From Pycnococcus provasolii (Eukaryota > Chlorophyta > Pseudoscourfieldiophyceae > Pseudoscourfieldiales > Pycnococcaceae), in NCBI GenBank assembly GCA_938743325.2, contig OW568894.1, positions 248,001 through 312,000 of the forward strand: 64,000 bases of DNA, written 5' to 3'. Position 1 is the first letter of the stretch, and the number at the start of each line of letters is the position of its first letter. The translations under genes and the position numbers were made by a program. Positions 20,401 to 28,004 of the stretch are shown one piece after another. The notes below the pieces were generated by a model. It made no database searches. It saw nothing but the letters and a program-made list of their open reading frames with translations, and was not told the origin of the DNA.

Positions 20401-20809
20401 TCCAATCACATCTCAAAAGTCGCAGGAGTTGACTCCATCATTGACGAACACGCCGCGTAAAGCTGGCGCCATCGCGAAGAAATCAGCGGCTGCCAGTGTG
20501 AGTAAGCCGCGAAAGGAGGTGGACGGTCTTCCTTTAATCGTTTCTCAACAGAAGCAGGACGAAGATGAGGAGGATGACGTTCCGAATCGCAGGAGCAAGA
20601 GTCGCACGGCGCAGAGTCGAAAGGGAAAGCGTGCTGCGGCGAAGACGATCAAGCGCACGTTGAGCCGCCGTGGTGGTAAGAGCCGTCGCGATGATGATGA
20701 CCATCTTCCGGCGATTGAAGTGCCTTTGCGTAAGTGGGCACCGATGGCGTACGTGGTTGCGAACGTGCAAGGGAGCTTCGTGCTTCCTCCGATTTCGGCT
20801 CCTGCATGA
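17417..20809 (+). CDS. Large repeat protein with EF-hand-like region and Asn/Asp/Gly-rich repeats
   Basis: The 1130-residue protein has no name I can assign. Residues 1-60 are charged and disordered and 60-210 are basic and helical. Around 240-330 an EF-hand-like stretch (EYCAMNCGLQLAL, later EDWFSDADKGYLID and ADK-type acidic loops) resembles regions seen in protist cytoskeletal proteins. From about 374 to 575 there are imperfect repeats built on YGRILVRGADGNWYDENGNL and YYADGT. An AND tripeptide run follows near 576-597. The C-terminal half is Pro/Lys-rich and disordered, with four copies of a KYEPPxxxIPL-like motif and a tandem copy of SAPKPIIDEPSK. A structural or scaffold role is a guess. 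Confidence 0.7.
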   Translation: MKERAVKWLSDAPVGSHAESDHSDDAGDSPPSASPSPRGRDRKRSARKQKGSLHSHSTEQTEVSSFKSVANVQSVLGIFKARRVATIARKSKASASEMSVLLATSAQVEAMEAHLSAQRLQDEEAKKVELDKIAKINKGKHGLCRMRLRLQNSKWMRAFMMLKLRSAFQLDQRDSKRRSDRDFHRMRQGLLSKYVTLQTEDGDGLDGLDYRRQGNKKFYDSEALELRRLCRVDERVANAINGMWGRFNVLDDVKQTMTCEEYCAMNCGLQLALANPDADDDELIRVSGEDWFSDADKGYLIDRTMFFEAIFEFMDIWCDSVDPAHYAQFLKDAIELLEETIAQNRARIMAAAKKSTEKLLNGDFGELTAGIYMDSDGNFYDRLGRRIFRGADGRWYDADGNLLYDENMRPVVYSNLGKDGNELVTDRVVGHLIRTASGRLVDEFGNVYDEYGNLICDKFGYKYGEGFTCGADGTIRDKYGRILVRGADGNWYDENGNLMYYADGTAVPYSHRHDGTGFDKDGTKFLALVDAANLAGFVVGEDGHIRDRYGRILIRGADGNWYDENGNLLYYADGTDANDANNANDANDANDANDANDANTKLKFGDLNFGMSEFDELHKPKHQNILDKISGEKGQLSALSIQDFDLEGAMETERPHELLPVEVEIMSSVVQANKTRHKKSGNKAMAMSSAHAGGKYEPPAIPIPLGGRNAANAAGGKYEPPPIPIPLSNRATIEGGDSAAATAEHVPKPPTEAAPKSKRPGKASGRQEKTRDAVGKPNVAEHQRVKKPAKGRPAALPRRQANAIVSSQPGASQPAEEAGFVVGMGGASQAPMASPVLPSIGKSVERGGGSEKERNFSPTSKATSSMSAPSPRPIHPPRRKPGVLTETNKPSAANRKVAKSSANKPVAGKASAPKPIIDEPSKASAPKPIIDEPSKPPEAIQFDKGSGLVEMDYDDLMKASAPVSKINNAKPPPKMQQADTSVDASAKYEPPPVEIPITSQKSQELTPSLTNTPRKAGAIAKKSAAASVSKPRKEVDGLPLIVSQQKQDEDEEDDVPNRRSKSRTAQSRKGKRAAAKTIKRTLSRRGGKSRRDDDDHLPAIEVPLRKWAPMAYVVANVQGSFVLPPISAPA
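19137..19214 (+). repeat. In-frame 9-base minisatellite (GATGCAAAT)n
   Basis: About eight near-identical 9-base units encode Asp-Ala-Asn triplets within the long repeat protein. The unit length keeps the frame, so copy-number change would only alter linker length. Confidence 0.85.
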
Positions 20810-20899
20810 TGCAATGAATTTTGCGTCCGCCCGCTGGGACGCGTGAACAACGGCCCGACTCGCTCCTCGCTAAATTGTAATATATATATGCAATATCAC

Positions 20900-21124
20900 T
20901 TATTTTGACGGACGCAGCAACGTCGTGCGAATGGCACCGTCGTACCCCTTGTACTCCAACTCCAACGCGGCCTTTCTTTTCCAACCACCAATGTTCTCCT
21001 CCATCTCGAGCAAGAAGGTCATCGCGTCCGCGCTCTTGTGCATGCAGGACGTTTTCCAGTGGGTGAGACAATACGATACGGGAGGATCCGTCGGATACTC
21101 GGATGCTGAAGTATTTATTATAAA
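20900..21124 (-). pseudogene. Orphan coding-like exon without a start codon
   Basis: On the minus strand a 74-codon frame reads ASEYPTDPPVSYCLTHWKTSC and then MHKSADAMTFLLEMEENIGG with a following WKRKAALELEYKGYDG, ending in a TAA at 20902-20900. Its composition is convincingly protein-like. The only Met is 28 residues in, and an in-frame stop lies at 21127-21125. A possible 3' splice site (TTCAG|CATCC) lies near 21110, but the neighbouring gene on the same strand ends at 21176, so no upstream exon fits. It may be a gene fragment, a 47-residue gene starting at the internal Met, or an exon joined to something I cannot see. Confidence 0.4.
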
Positions 21125-21175
21125 TTAGTCCTTACACACTGCCTAACAAGTAACAACCTAATATAATCTAATCAA

Positions 21176-22837
21176 TCATTCCTTCGAATCGCGTTTCCTC
21201 TTGTTTGGATTCGGTTGGTTTTTGCACTCGGTATGGCCACATGTGCGCTTGCGAGTCGTCCGATTTTTCATGCAGAACATGTGCGGCGAGCAGACGTTGC
21301 ATTCACGCCGCCGTTTCTTGTGTTCGCAGATGGAGGCGCCGCCGCACTCCACGCATTCACTCCGCCGTTTCTTGTGTTCGCAGATGGAGGGGCCACCGCA
21401 GTCCACGCATAGATGCCGTTGTCGCCTGTGTTCGCAGATGGATCCGCCGCCGCACTCCACGCATTCACTCCGCCGTTTCTTGTGCTCGCAGATGGATCCG
21501 CCGCCGCAGTCCACGCATTGATGCCGATTTTTTTTGTGTTCGCAGATGGAGGCGCCGCCGCAGTCCACGCATTGATGCCGATTTTTCTTGTGTTCGCAGA
21601 TGGAGGCGCCGCCGCAGTCCACGCATTCACGCCGCCGTTTCTTGTGTTCGCAGATGGAGGCGCCACCGCAGTCCACGCATTGATGCCGATTTTTTTTGTG
21701 TTCGCAGATGGAGGCGCCGCCGCACTCCACGCATTCACGCCGCCGTTTCTTGTGTTCGCAGATGGAGGCGCCGCCGCACTCCACGCATAGATGCCGCTGT
21801 CTCTTGTGTTCGCAGATGGAGGCGCCACCGCAGTCCACGCATTGATGCCGATTTTTTTTGTGTTCGCAGATGGAGGCGCCGCCGCAGTCCACGCATAGAT
21901 GCCGTTGTTTTTTGTGTTCGCAGATGGATCCGCCGCCGCACTCCACGCATTCACTCCGCCGTTTCTTGTGCTCGCAGATGGATCCGCCGCCGCACTCCTC
22001 GCATCGACTCCGCTGTCTCTTGTGTTCGCAGATGGATCCGCCGCCGCACTCCACGCATTCACTCCGCCGTTTCTTGTGCTCGCAGATGGATCCGCCGCCG
22101 CACTCCTTGCAATCACTCCGCTGTCTCTTGTGTTCGCAGATGGAGGCGCCGTCGCACTTCACGCAATTATTCCGCTGTCTCTTGTGTTCGCAGATGGATC
22201 CGCCGTCGCAATCCTTGCATTCATAGTATTTGCGACCGTGTTCGCAGATGTAGGCACCACCGCAGTCCACGCAAAAGTTCTCTATGCGACCGTGAGGACA
22301 CTTACCACCCACGCCTATTCTCGCACATGTACGCCGCGTTTCGTACTTTTTACGAAAGTCGTCGCGTATCTGCTCAAACTCGGGCGGAAGTTCGTGCTTC
22401 TTCGTCCGGCGACATACCCAGAGCTCGATAAGGTAGTACGAACGCAGCCACCTAATTTCTTGTGCCGTCGATGTCACGGAAGAGGATTGCTCAGCGGAAA
22501 AGCTTTTGATTGTGCTCATCGTCTCTGTCAGCAAAAATCTTTCGTCAGCAAGCAGGTCGCTCTGGTACTCCGCCGGCCAAGGCTCGACATTCTCGGCGTG
22601 CGCTTGCTCCGCCGTCTGCAAGAACGTAGGATCGAGGTCGAGGTCCTTCAGCTCACGCGCAAGTTGCGGGTTGAAGATTGTGTGAGGTGCACCGCCATCA
22701 ACATCCAAGTCGTTCGTGTTATCAACGGGCAAGCACGCATCTCCGCACTCCAACGGGTTTGGGCACACGTGCTTGAGACCCGTAGCGCGCCTTACTACAC
22801 GTGGCTTTTGCTTGTTCTTCGACTTGACTTGAGGCAT
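21176..22837 (-). CDS. Protein with 19 tandem CxH-x6-CxxC zinc-knuckle-like repeats
   Basis: The 553-residue protein begins at the Met at 22837; the frame is open upstream, but that extension looks non-coding. Residues 1-175 include a CPNPLECGDAC patch and a helical region. Residues 180-521 consist of 19 units of 18 residues with the pattern SICEHKxxRxxCVxCGGx. Each unit offers Cys, His, Cys, Cys as a likely zinc site. The first two and the last unit are degenerate, as expected at array edges. A Cys-containing tail ends in a basic NKRKRDSKE. I recall similar units in other algal proteins but no established function. Nucleic-acid or protein binding is plausible but inferred. Confidence 0.8.
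   Translation of the reverse strand: MPQVKSKNKQKPRVVRRATGLKHVCPNPLECGDACLPVDNTNDLDVDGGAPHTIFNPQLARELKDLDLDPTFLQTAEQAHAENVEPWPAEYQSDLLADERFLLTETMSTIKSFSAEQSSSVTSTAQEIRWLRSYYLIELWVCRRTKKHELPPEFEQIRDDFRKKYETRRTCARIGVGGKCPHGRIENFCVDCGGAYICEHGRKYYECKDCDGGSICEHKRQRNNCVKCDGASICEHKRQRSDCKECGGGSICEHKKRRSECVECGGGSICEHKRQRSRCEECGGGSICEHKKRRSECVECGGGSICEHKKQRHLCVDCGGASICEHKKNRHQCVDCGGASICEHKRQRHLCVECGGASICEHKKRRRECVECGGASICEHKKNRHQCVDCGGASICEHKKRRRECVDCGGASICEHKKNRHQCVDCGGASICEHKKNRHQCVDCGGGSICEHKKRRSECVECGGGSICEHRRQRHLCVDCGGPSICEHKKRRSECVECGGASICEHKKRRRECNVCSPHMFCMKNRTTRKRTCGHTECKNQPNPNKRKRDSKE
21275..22300 (-). repeat. 54-base tandem repeat array encoding zinc-knuckle-like units
   Basis: About 19 units of 54 bases follow one another inside the gene. 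Unit subtypes (KKNRHQ, KKRRSE, KKRRRE, KRQRHL) recur out of order, which suggests unequal crossing-over or gene conversion. The repetition keeps several other frames open on both strands, which should not be taken as genes. Confidence 0.92.
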
Positions 22838-23120
22838 GGCCGACGGAGAGTCGGAGTGCGGCGAGGGAGGGAAGACAAGGCCAGGCCAGGCAGGGCAAGG
22901 TGCGTGCCTCCGGAGCTGCCACTTGGCAGGCAACGGGGTCGAGAGCAGAGCTCTCTCTCTCTCTCTGCTCACGTCTTGTTGATCCTACAGCCTACGGGTA
23001 TCCGGTAATAAGCTTATTCTCTTCCGCAACGCGAAGCCTCCCCTCCCTTCCCTCCCCTCTCCTCTCTTCTCTCGCCCGCCTCACACTATACTACCTTAAC
23101 TTCATTCTTTGCATGGGACC

Positions 23121-25244
23121 ATGGCCGCTGCCGTGGTGCACGACGAAAGTAGCATAGGGCCGGACGTTACTTCGGATGCAGTGCGCGCGTTCGTGCTCGA
23201 GCAGCTCACGCAACACCACAGCGTTGACTCAGCGAACGTCCTGCGCATACTCGCGGACGGCGAAAACGGACGCCAAGCGTTTCTCACCAACGCGTGCAGA
23301 AATGTCACACATCGCTATCAGGAGTCGGCCGTCTTCGCGTGCTTGAACGCGCACTTGACTCCGCCTGTGCAAGCAGCGGGGATGGAGGCTGAGGAGCAGG
23401 AGCAGGTGGAGTACGAGAAGCCGTTTGTACAGGTGATGGACCTGTGCACGGGACTCGGCAAGACGAGACCGTTGCTTGCGCTCGCGGCTGTCTTTGCGCT
23501 CCGCGACGCGCGCAGTGACGCTGGGGGTGTCGCGGATGCGGCTGCAGCCGCCCCGCCGCCAGGACGGAAGCGTCGCGTGCTCTTCATATCACCACGGAAG
23601 AACATCCGCGACCAGTACAAGGACACCTGGGGCAAGTTCAACGAGCTCCTCGGAACGAAAGACGGTGACATTGTGCACCTCGTTGCAGGTAGCGCGCCCG
23701 GACAACACGAAGTGAGCTCTATCACTGACGACGTGTACAAAAAGGCGAAAATCGTGGTATGCAATTTTCAAACACTTGCGCGCGAGACGAAGCTCCAACA
23801 GGCAGAGTCGAGATCGCCGGGCTACGCAACGTCCGACTTCGGCTTCGACACCTTTGTGATTGACGAGGTGCACCACGAACCTGCTGCTTCGTACCAGATT
23901 CTATTTGAATTCTTCAAGCCCTCTCGCGCGTTCGGCGCTTCTGGCACGGTGAGACGTCCTGATGGAGCAGCGATCAACGACGGCGAAGGTGCTGACGATG
24001 TGCCATTTCGACGCACGCTTGCTTGGGCGGAGAAGAATCAACTCGTGAAGCGAACGACGGTGAGACAGGTGATGCTCAATTCGATTACGTACGAGACACA
24101 GCAGGAGGGTGAGGCACCGAATCAGGTGACTCTTGATGGTGAAAGGCTACGCCGCTTGGAAGATGACGACGGCGACAACGACGCAGGTGACGTGGGCGAC
24201 AACAACGACGGCGACGAAGGAGCCATCGATCCGCAGATGGAAGCAATCGAGTGGTCTGAGTATTGCATCCTCCCTGTCGCAAAGGAGCTGGTGCAATCTG
24301 TGGCAGATTTTCGACAGCACACGGGAACGTTGAAAACCGGCTTGGCTATTGCAAGGAACAAGGATCACGCTTGGCGCATTTACACGAGGATGCTAAAGAT
24401 GCGCGATCCGTATAACAATGGTCGGCACATTAAGGTTGGCATCGTCGCGCATGAGTGCGGAGACCAGTGGAATCGCCAAACGTTCGACAAGCTCGAGCGC
24501 GGTGAGCTGCATATCCTCGTGGCAGTGGCTATGGTCACGGAGGGCTACGATTGGCCGCCGTTTTGCTCGATCGCCTTCTTCTACCGCGTGGGAAGCTTTC
24601 TAGTGTTGCAGCAGATGTTCGGGCGCATCCTGCGCTACATTCGGTATGGCGATGATAAATACGTCGTCAAGGAGCGCAACGCTGCGGGTGCGCTTGAGCC
24701 TGTCGACCCACCACGCAGCGTGCTTGGATCAAATGTGTCGAGTCAGGAGGATCTCGATCAGAACGATCAAATGGGACGCGTAATTTTCCTGAAGATTTTT
24801 AAGCTTGGGAAAAAGTTCAGGGAGATCGGAATGGCGGTCGAGGACCAGACGCTGGATGTGCTTCAACTTCCTCGAGCATCTGCAAGCAACAATGCCTCGC
24901 GAGGCGCGAATAATAATAATGGCAGCGGCGACCAGCCGCCACCCACGAAGAAGCCCAAGACGATGCTCGTGCATGCGCAGACTGGTGCGAGCGACGAGGT
25001 GCAGCGTGGCGGCGAAGCTCTTGCACATCCCATCGCGGGCGGTGATGCATCAACTGTTGTGTATGATGCCAACTTTGTGGGGAACGATGACGAGGTTCCG
25101 CCTTGGCGTCGGCAAAACGAATCTGCAGGTGGTGGAGGTGCGAATTTCGGTCAAATGGCGAACCAGATGAACCAGATGATGCAGATGATGCAGCAAATTG
25201 CTTCGCAACAACAAGCGGCGGCACCGGCCCCAGCACCACATTGA
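23121..25244 (+). CDS. SF2-type DEAD/DEAH helicase-like ATPase
   Basis: This 707-residue protein has the motor core of superfamily 2 helicases. Motif I is CTGLGKTRP (about residues 109-117), motif Ia lies in RRVLFISPRKNIRDQY, motif II is DEVHH (248-252) and a SGTV-type motif III follows. In the second RecA domain there are VTEGYDW and QQMFGRILRYIR (about 497-508, motif VI with its arginine finger). The DEVHH box and compact layout resemble restriction-type (ResIII) helicases more than RNA helicases. An acidic insert with DDDGDNDAGD lies between the domains. The C-terminus is disordered and ends in Met/Gln-rich repeats. The start was moved to the ATG at 23121. The nucleic-acid substrate is unknown. 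Confidence 0.78.
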   Translation: MAAAVVHDESSIGPDVTSDAVRAFVLEQLTQHHSVDSANVLRILADGENGRQAFLTNACRNVTHRYQESAVFACLNAHLTPPVQAAGMEAEEQEQVEYEKPFVQVMDLCTGLGKTRPLLALAAVFALRDARSDAGGVADAAAAAPPPGRKRRVLFISPRKNIRDQYKDTWGKFNELLGTKDGDIVHLVAGSAPGQHEVSSITDDVYKKAKIVVCNFQTLARETKLQQAESRSPGYATSDFGFDTFVIDEVHHEPAASYQILFEFFKPSRAFGASGTVRRPDGAAINDGEGADDVPFRRTLAWAEKNQLVKRTTVRQVMLNSITYETQQEGEAPNQVTLDGERLRRLEDDDGDNDAGDVGDNNDGDEGAIDPQMEAIEWSEYCILPVAKELVQSVADFRQHTGTLKTGLAIARNKDHAWRIYTRMLKMRDPYNNGRHIKVGIVAHECGDQWNRQTFDKLERGELHILVAVAMVTEGYDWPPFCSIAFFYRVGSFLVLQQMFGRILRYIRYGDDKYVVKERNAAGALEPVDPPRSVLGSNVSSQEDLDQNDQMGRVIFLKIFKLGKKFREIGMAVEDQTLDVLQLPRASASNNASRGANNNNGSGDQPPPTKKPKTMLVHAQTGASDEVQRGGEALAHPIAGGDASTVVYDANFVGNDDEVPPWRRQNESAGGGGANFGQMANQMNQMMQMMQQIASQQQAAAPAPAPH

Positions 25245-25947
25245 GATGTCTCCCTGTCTCTATCTTCCGTGCAGCTCGCTAGCTTCTCCAAGGGGGTGCC
25301 ACTGTGGTAAAGGGTGTGAAGAGGGTAAGAACTTTCAAACGAGTTCTTGTTGAACGATTTAAATTCACCGCCGCATGAGGTTAAGTAGTACTGCGTCACA
25401 TTTTTCATTCTTTCGTAATAATGAAGCCTCTTTGAGTACCCACCAGCTGCGACGCCGTGTCCTTGCCAACGTGCTGGTCGCCGTAGTAATCCGCAAACGC
25501 CAACCAACCCAGCGGCAGCCTCAGCAGTAGCGGGAATGCTCAAATTGTTGTTTTGCGCGTGTCTCGTCCGATGTGCTCCGTGCCGTACCCCGCCAGGAAC
25601 TAACTAACTCCTCGCGCCGTCGCGCGCCGCTGCTGCGTGCCTGCGTCGGATGTGGTGGTAAGTCCACCTTAGTTTCATATCCACGACGTTCGACTCCTCG
25701 TCGTATCCTTGCCTTCGTGAGCTATTATACTTGGCAACCTTGCGCTATACGTACTACGTCTTCGCGAGCTGCGCGCCCTGGGACTACAATTCACCTCTAG
25801 TAACCATACATTCTTCTCTAATTCTCTTGGATTTATACTACGTCTAAGTTGGAGATGTATGTCTAACGAGTTCACCACTATTCAGACCACGGTTACCACT
25901 TACCACCACTAGGGTTGGCAATATAGCGTTATTTCGCCACGCCCCTA

Positions 25948-25977
25948 AAATATATCATCTATATAGGTGATATATTT
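25948..25977. repeat. 30-base near-perfect palindrome
   Basis: The sequence reads the same on both strands apart from one T/C pair of positions (core ATCTATATAGGT). It sits at the left end of the AT-rich island and could form a hairpin or be a binding site. Confidence 0.6.
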
Positions 25978-26599
25978 ATATCAGCCGATACAGAGCTTGT
26001 TGTGGAACCCCGAATTAACAAAAAACGTGTATTCCATTGTTACTCTTCGTTTTAAAGCTTTTAAACGTTTCCCGCGCTTCACCTCACCTTCCCACGCCCC
26101 TACTGCGGTCCGACGAGCAGCATACTCACGACCCGTATCACAACGCACTGACGGCCTCAAACCGCTCCGTTTTGAGTGCTGTTTTGTTCTAAACACCATC
26201 ACGAGAGACGAGGAATCCAGCGCAAAAAACCGCGTCTTGAGCGCACGAATAGCGCAAAAGATTATTTTTCGCACTCCTGACAAATTTTCCAAAAAAACCT
26301 GGTTTTCTCGCAACCCCCTTGTTAAAACAGCGAGTTTTCAATTTTATTTATTATTAACAATATTCATTAATAATATATATATTTGTAGTCATTCTTCATC
26401 ATTATTATCCATAACGATTTTGTATCACTTTAAAACACAATAAACAAATGCGTAATGGTTGCTTGCAGGCGCGGTACGCGGCGACAAAGCACAGGATGCC
26501 CCGCCGCCACCGCCCAGCGCGGTGCAGTCGTGCAGAAGAAGGACGCCCGCCCGCCCGGGTAGGAGGAAGGTAAGAAGGCCCAACCCTGCTAACGCCTGA

Positions 26600-26616
26600 T
26601 TAGGGTTAGGGTTAGG
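26600..26616 (+). repeat. Interstitial telomeric repeat (TTAGGG)
   Basis: The sequence TTAGGGTTAGGGTTAGG lies 70 bases upstream of the 6-phosphogluconolactonase start codon. Confidence 0.85.
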
Positions 26617-26686
26617 AAGACCCCCTTTTTCTTATCCACTATGAACATACTTCGGTTCTCCGGTCACTCTTATTCTTGCCGACCTC

Positions 26687-27808
26687 ATGCAGCGCGTGCG
26701 TCCCGTGTCAGCAGGAGGCTCAGGCTCAGTACTTGTGGCTGCTCCTCGACCTGCAAACCCACCTCGCCTTCAGCTTGCATGCCGTCGTCGTGCGTCTAGT
26801 ACCTGGGTGCCAAGCGATGGGCTGAACAGTACCGTGCATGGGGCGCGCGCTCGCGCTTCAACGTCGTCGTCCGCGTCGGCGTCGGCGTCGGGGGCTGCAC
26901 CGTCATCAGGAGGGTACGAGGAGACGTGGATAGCGTCGGACTTTGACGGCGAGGGATCCTTGGGGGATGACGAAGAAGCAGGAAACGGGTCGCTTCATGT
27001 GTTTGAGAACGCTGAGGCGCTCGCCGAGGCGGTGTGCGAGGTCGTCGAGATGTGTGCGTTCGAAAGCATCAAGGCGCGAGGCGCGTTCACGCTCGTCGTT
27101 CCGGGAGGAAGCGTTGCGAAGATGCTCAAGGGTCTTACCATGCCACTCGCTCCCGGCGACGCGAAGATGGCGAAGGAGCAGAACATTGTCACGAGCAAGG
27201 ATATCGACTGGACAAAGGTGCACGTCTTCTTCGCGAACGAGCGCGTTCCCGCGCGCAAGAACGAGAAGTTGGCGCGCGAGACGTTCACGAACGCGCTTGG
27301 CATACCTCCCGCGAACGTTCACGGGCTTGTGAGTGAGACGGAAGACGCCGAGGTGGCTGCTAAGGAGTACGAGGCGCACCTGCTATCGCTCGGTCCTGAC
27401 ATCTTGCCACCGAACGAAGAGACGGGCCTTCCTCAGTTCGACCTGGTATTGCTGGGCATGGGTGCTGACGCGCACATTGGCAGTTTGTATCCGGGCAGCA
27501 AGCAGACGCGCGAGGGTGGGTGCATTTTGGGATTGAGCAGCTCTGCTAAGAACAGCATAACGATGGGCGTGGATTTGTTCAACAGCAGTTTGTCGTTGGC
27601 GTTGGCGGTGAGCGGCACGGACAAGGCGTCGACGGTGTCCCGCATTCTGCAGGTCAACTTGCTGGACGGCGAGACGGCATACGACTACCCACCTTTGTTG
27701 CTTGGCGCGCCTTGGTTGAACGGCCCGCAGTGGCTGCTTGACGCGGACGCCGTGAGTGAGCTCGCGTTCGCGGACCCGGACGCGGAGGTGGAGGTGGATG
27801 ACCCCTAA
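26687..27808 (+). CDS. 6-phosphogluconolactonase, plastid-targeted
   Basis: The enzyme hydrolyses 6-phosphogluconolactone to 6-phosphogluconate in the oxidative pentose phosphate pathway. Residues 1-75 are Arg/Ser/Ala-rich and act as a probable chloroplast transit peptide. The catalytic part shows LVVPGGSV, VHVFFANERVP and LLGMGADAHIGSLYPG. The last corresponds to the family's GxGxDGHxASLFPG motif, with Ala in place of the first Gly of the DGH element. The DPDAEVEVDDP tail is acidic. The 373-residue length fits a targeted form. The lone domain (not fused to glucose-6-phosphate dehydrogenase) is usual for plants. Confidence 0.92.
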   Translation: MQRVRPVSAGGSGSVLVAAPRPANPPRLQLACRRRASSTWVPSDGLNSTVHGARARASTSSSASASASGAAPSSGGYEETWIASDFDGEGSLGDDEEAGNGSLHVFENAEALAEAVCEVVEMCAFESIKARGAFTLVVPGGSVAKMLKGLTMPLAPGDAKMAKEQNIVTSKDIDWTKVHVFFANERVPARKNEKLARETFTNALGIPPANVHGLVSETEDAEVAAKEYEAHLLSLGPDILPPNEETGLPQFDLVLLGMGADAHIGSLYPGSKQTREGGCILGLSSSAKNSITMGVDLFNSSLSLALAVSGTDKASTVSRILQVNLLDGETAYDYPPLLLGAPWLNGPQWLLDADAVSELAFADPDAEVEVDDP

Positions 27809-28004
27809 TCACCGCGAGGTAATTCTAAAGCCCGCATGAACCGGTATCCCCTGGACTCCTCCTGGGATTCCTCCTCCCTCCCCTTCCCCCTCCCCTCCTC
27901 CTGCCCTTCCCCGGCGGCCGACTGCCTGCCTGCTCGGTTTTGCCGAATATTCGTCCCTCCCTCCCTCCGCCCCTCGTCGGAGTCTCGTCGCTCGTCCTCG
28001 CTGC

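Larger units (their letters stand above)
25245..26686. other. Intergenic region with AT-rich island
   Basis: No complete gene is seen in this 1.4 kb. Roughly 25900-26450 is much richer in A+T than the rest of the window and holds a 30-base near-palindrome at 25948-25977. Its open frames (for example 25967-26443) have unlikely composition. On the minus strand, 25410-25540 contains a protein-like stretch (WLAFADYYGDQHVGKDTAS) with no start. A telomere-like tract lies at 26600-26616, near the next gene. Confidence 0.5.

Noticed and set aside
21205-22431. Long plus-strand frame opposite the zinc-knuckle array, and another minus-strand frame within it
   Set aside because: They arise only because a 54-base repeat with no stop in several frames is tiled; the sense frame has the regular Cys/His pattern and the others do not.
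22838-22972. N-terminal extension of the zinc-repeat protein
   Set aside because: The 45 extra residues come from promoter-like CT/GA-rich DNA, and the Met at 22837 begins the sequence with coding character.
25967-26443. 158-residue plus-strand frame in the AT-rich island
   Set aside because: Composition follows the local base content, with no motif, and it overlaps an equally long minus-strand frame.
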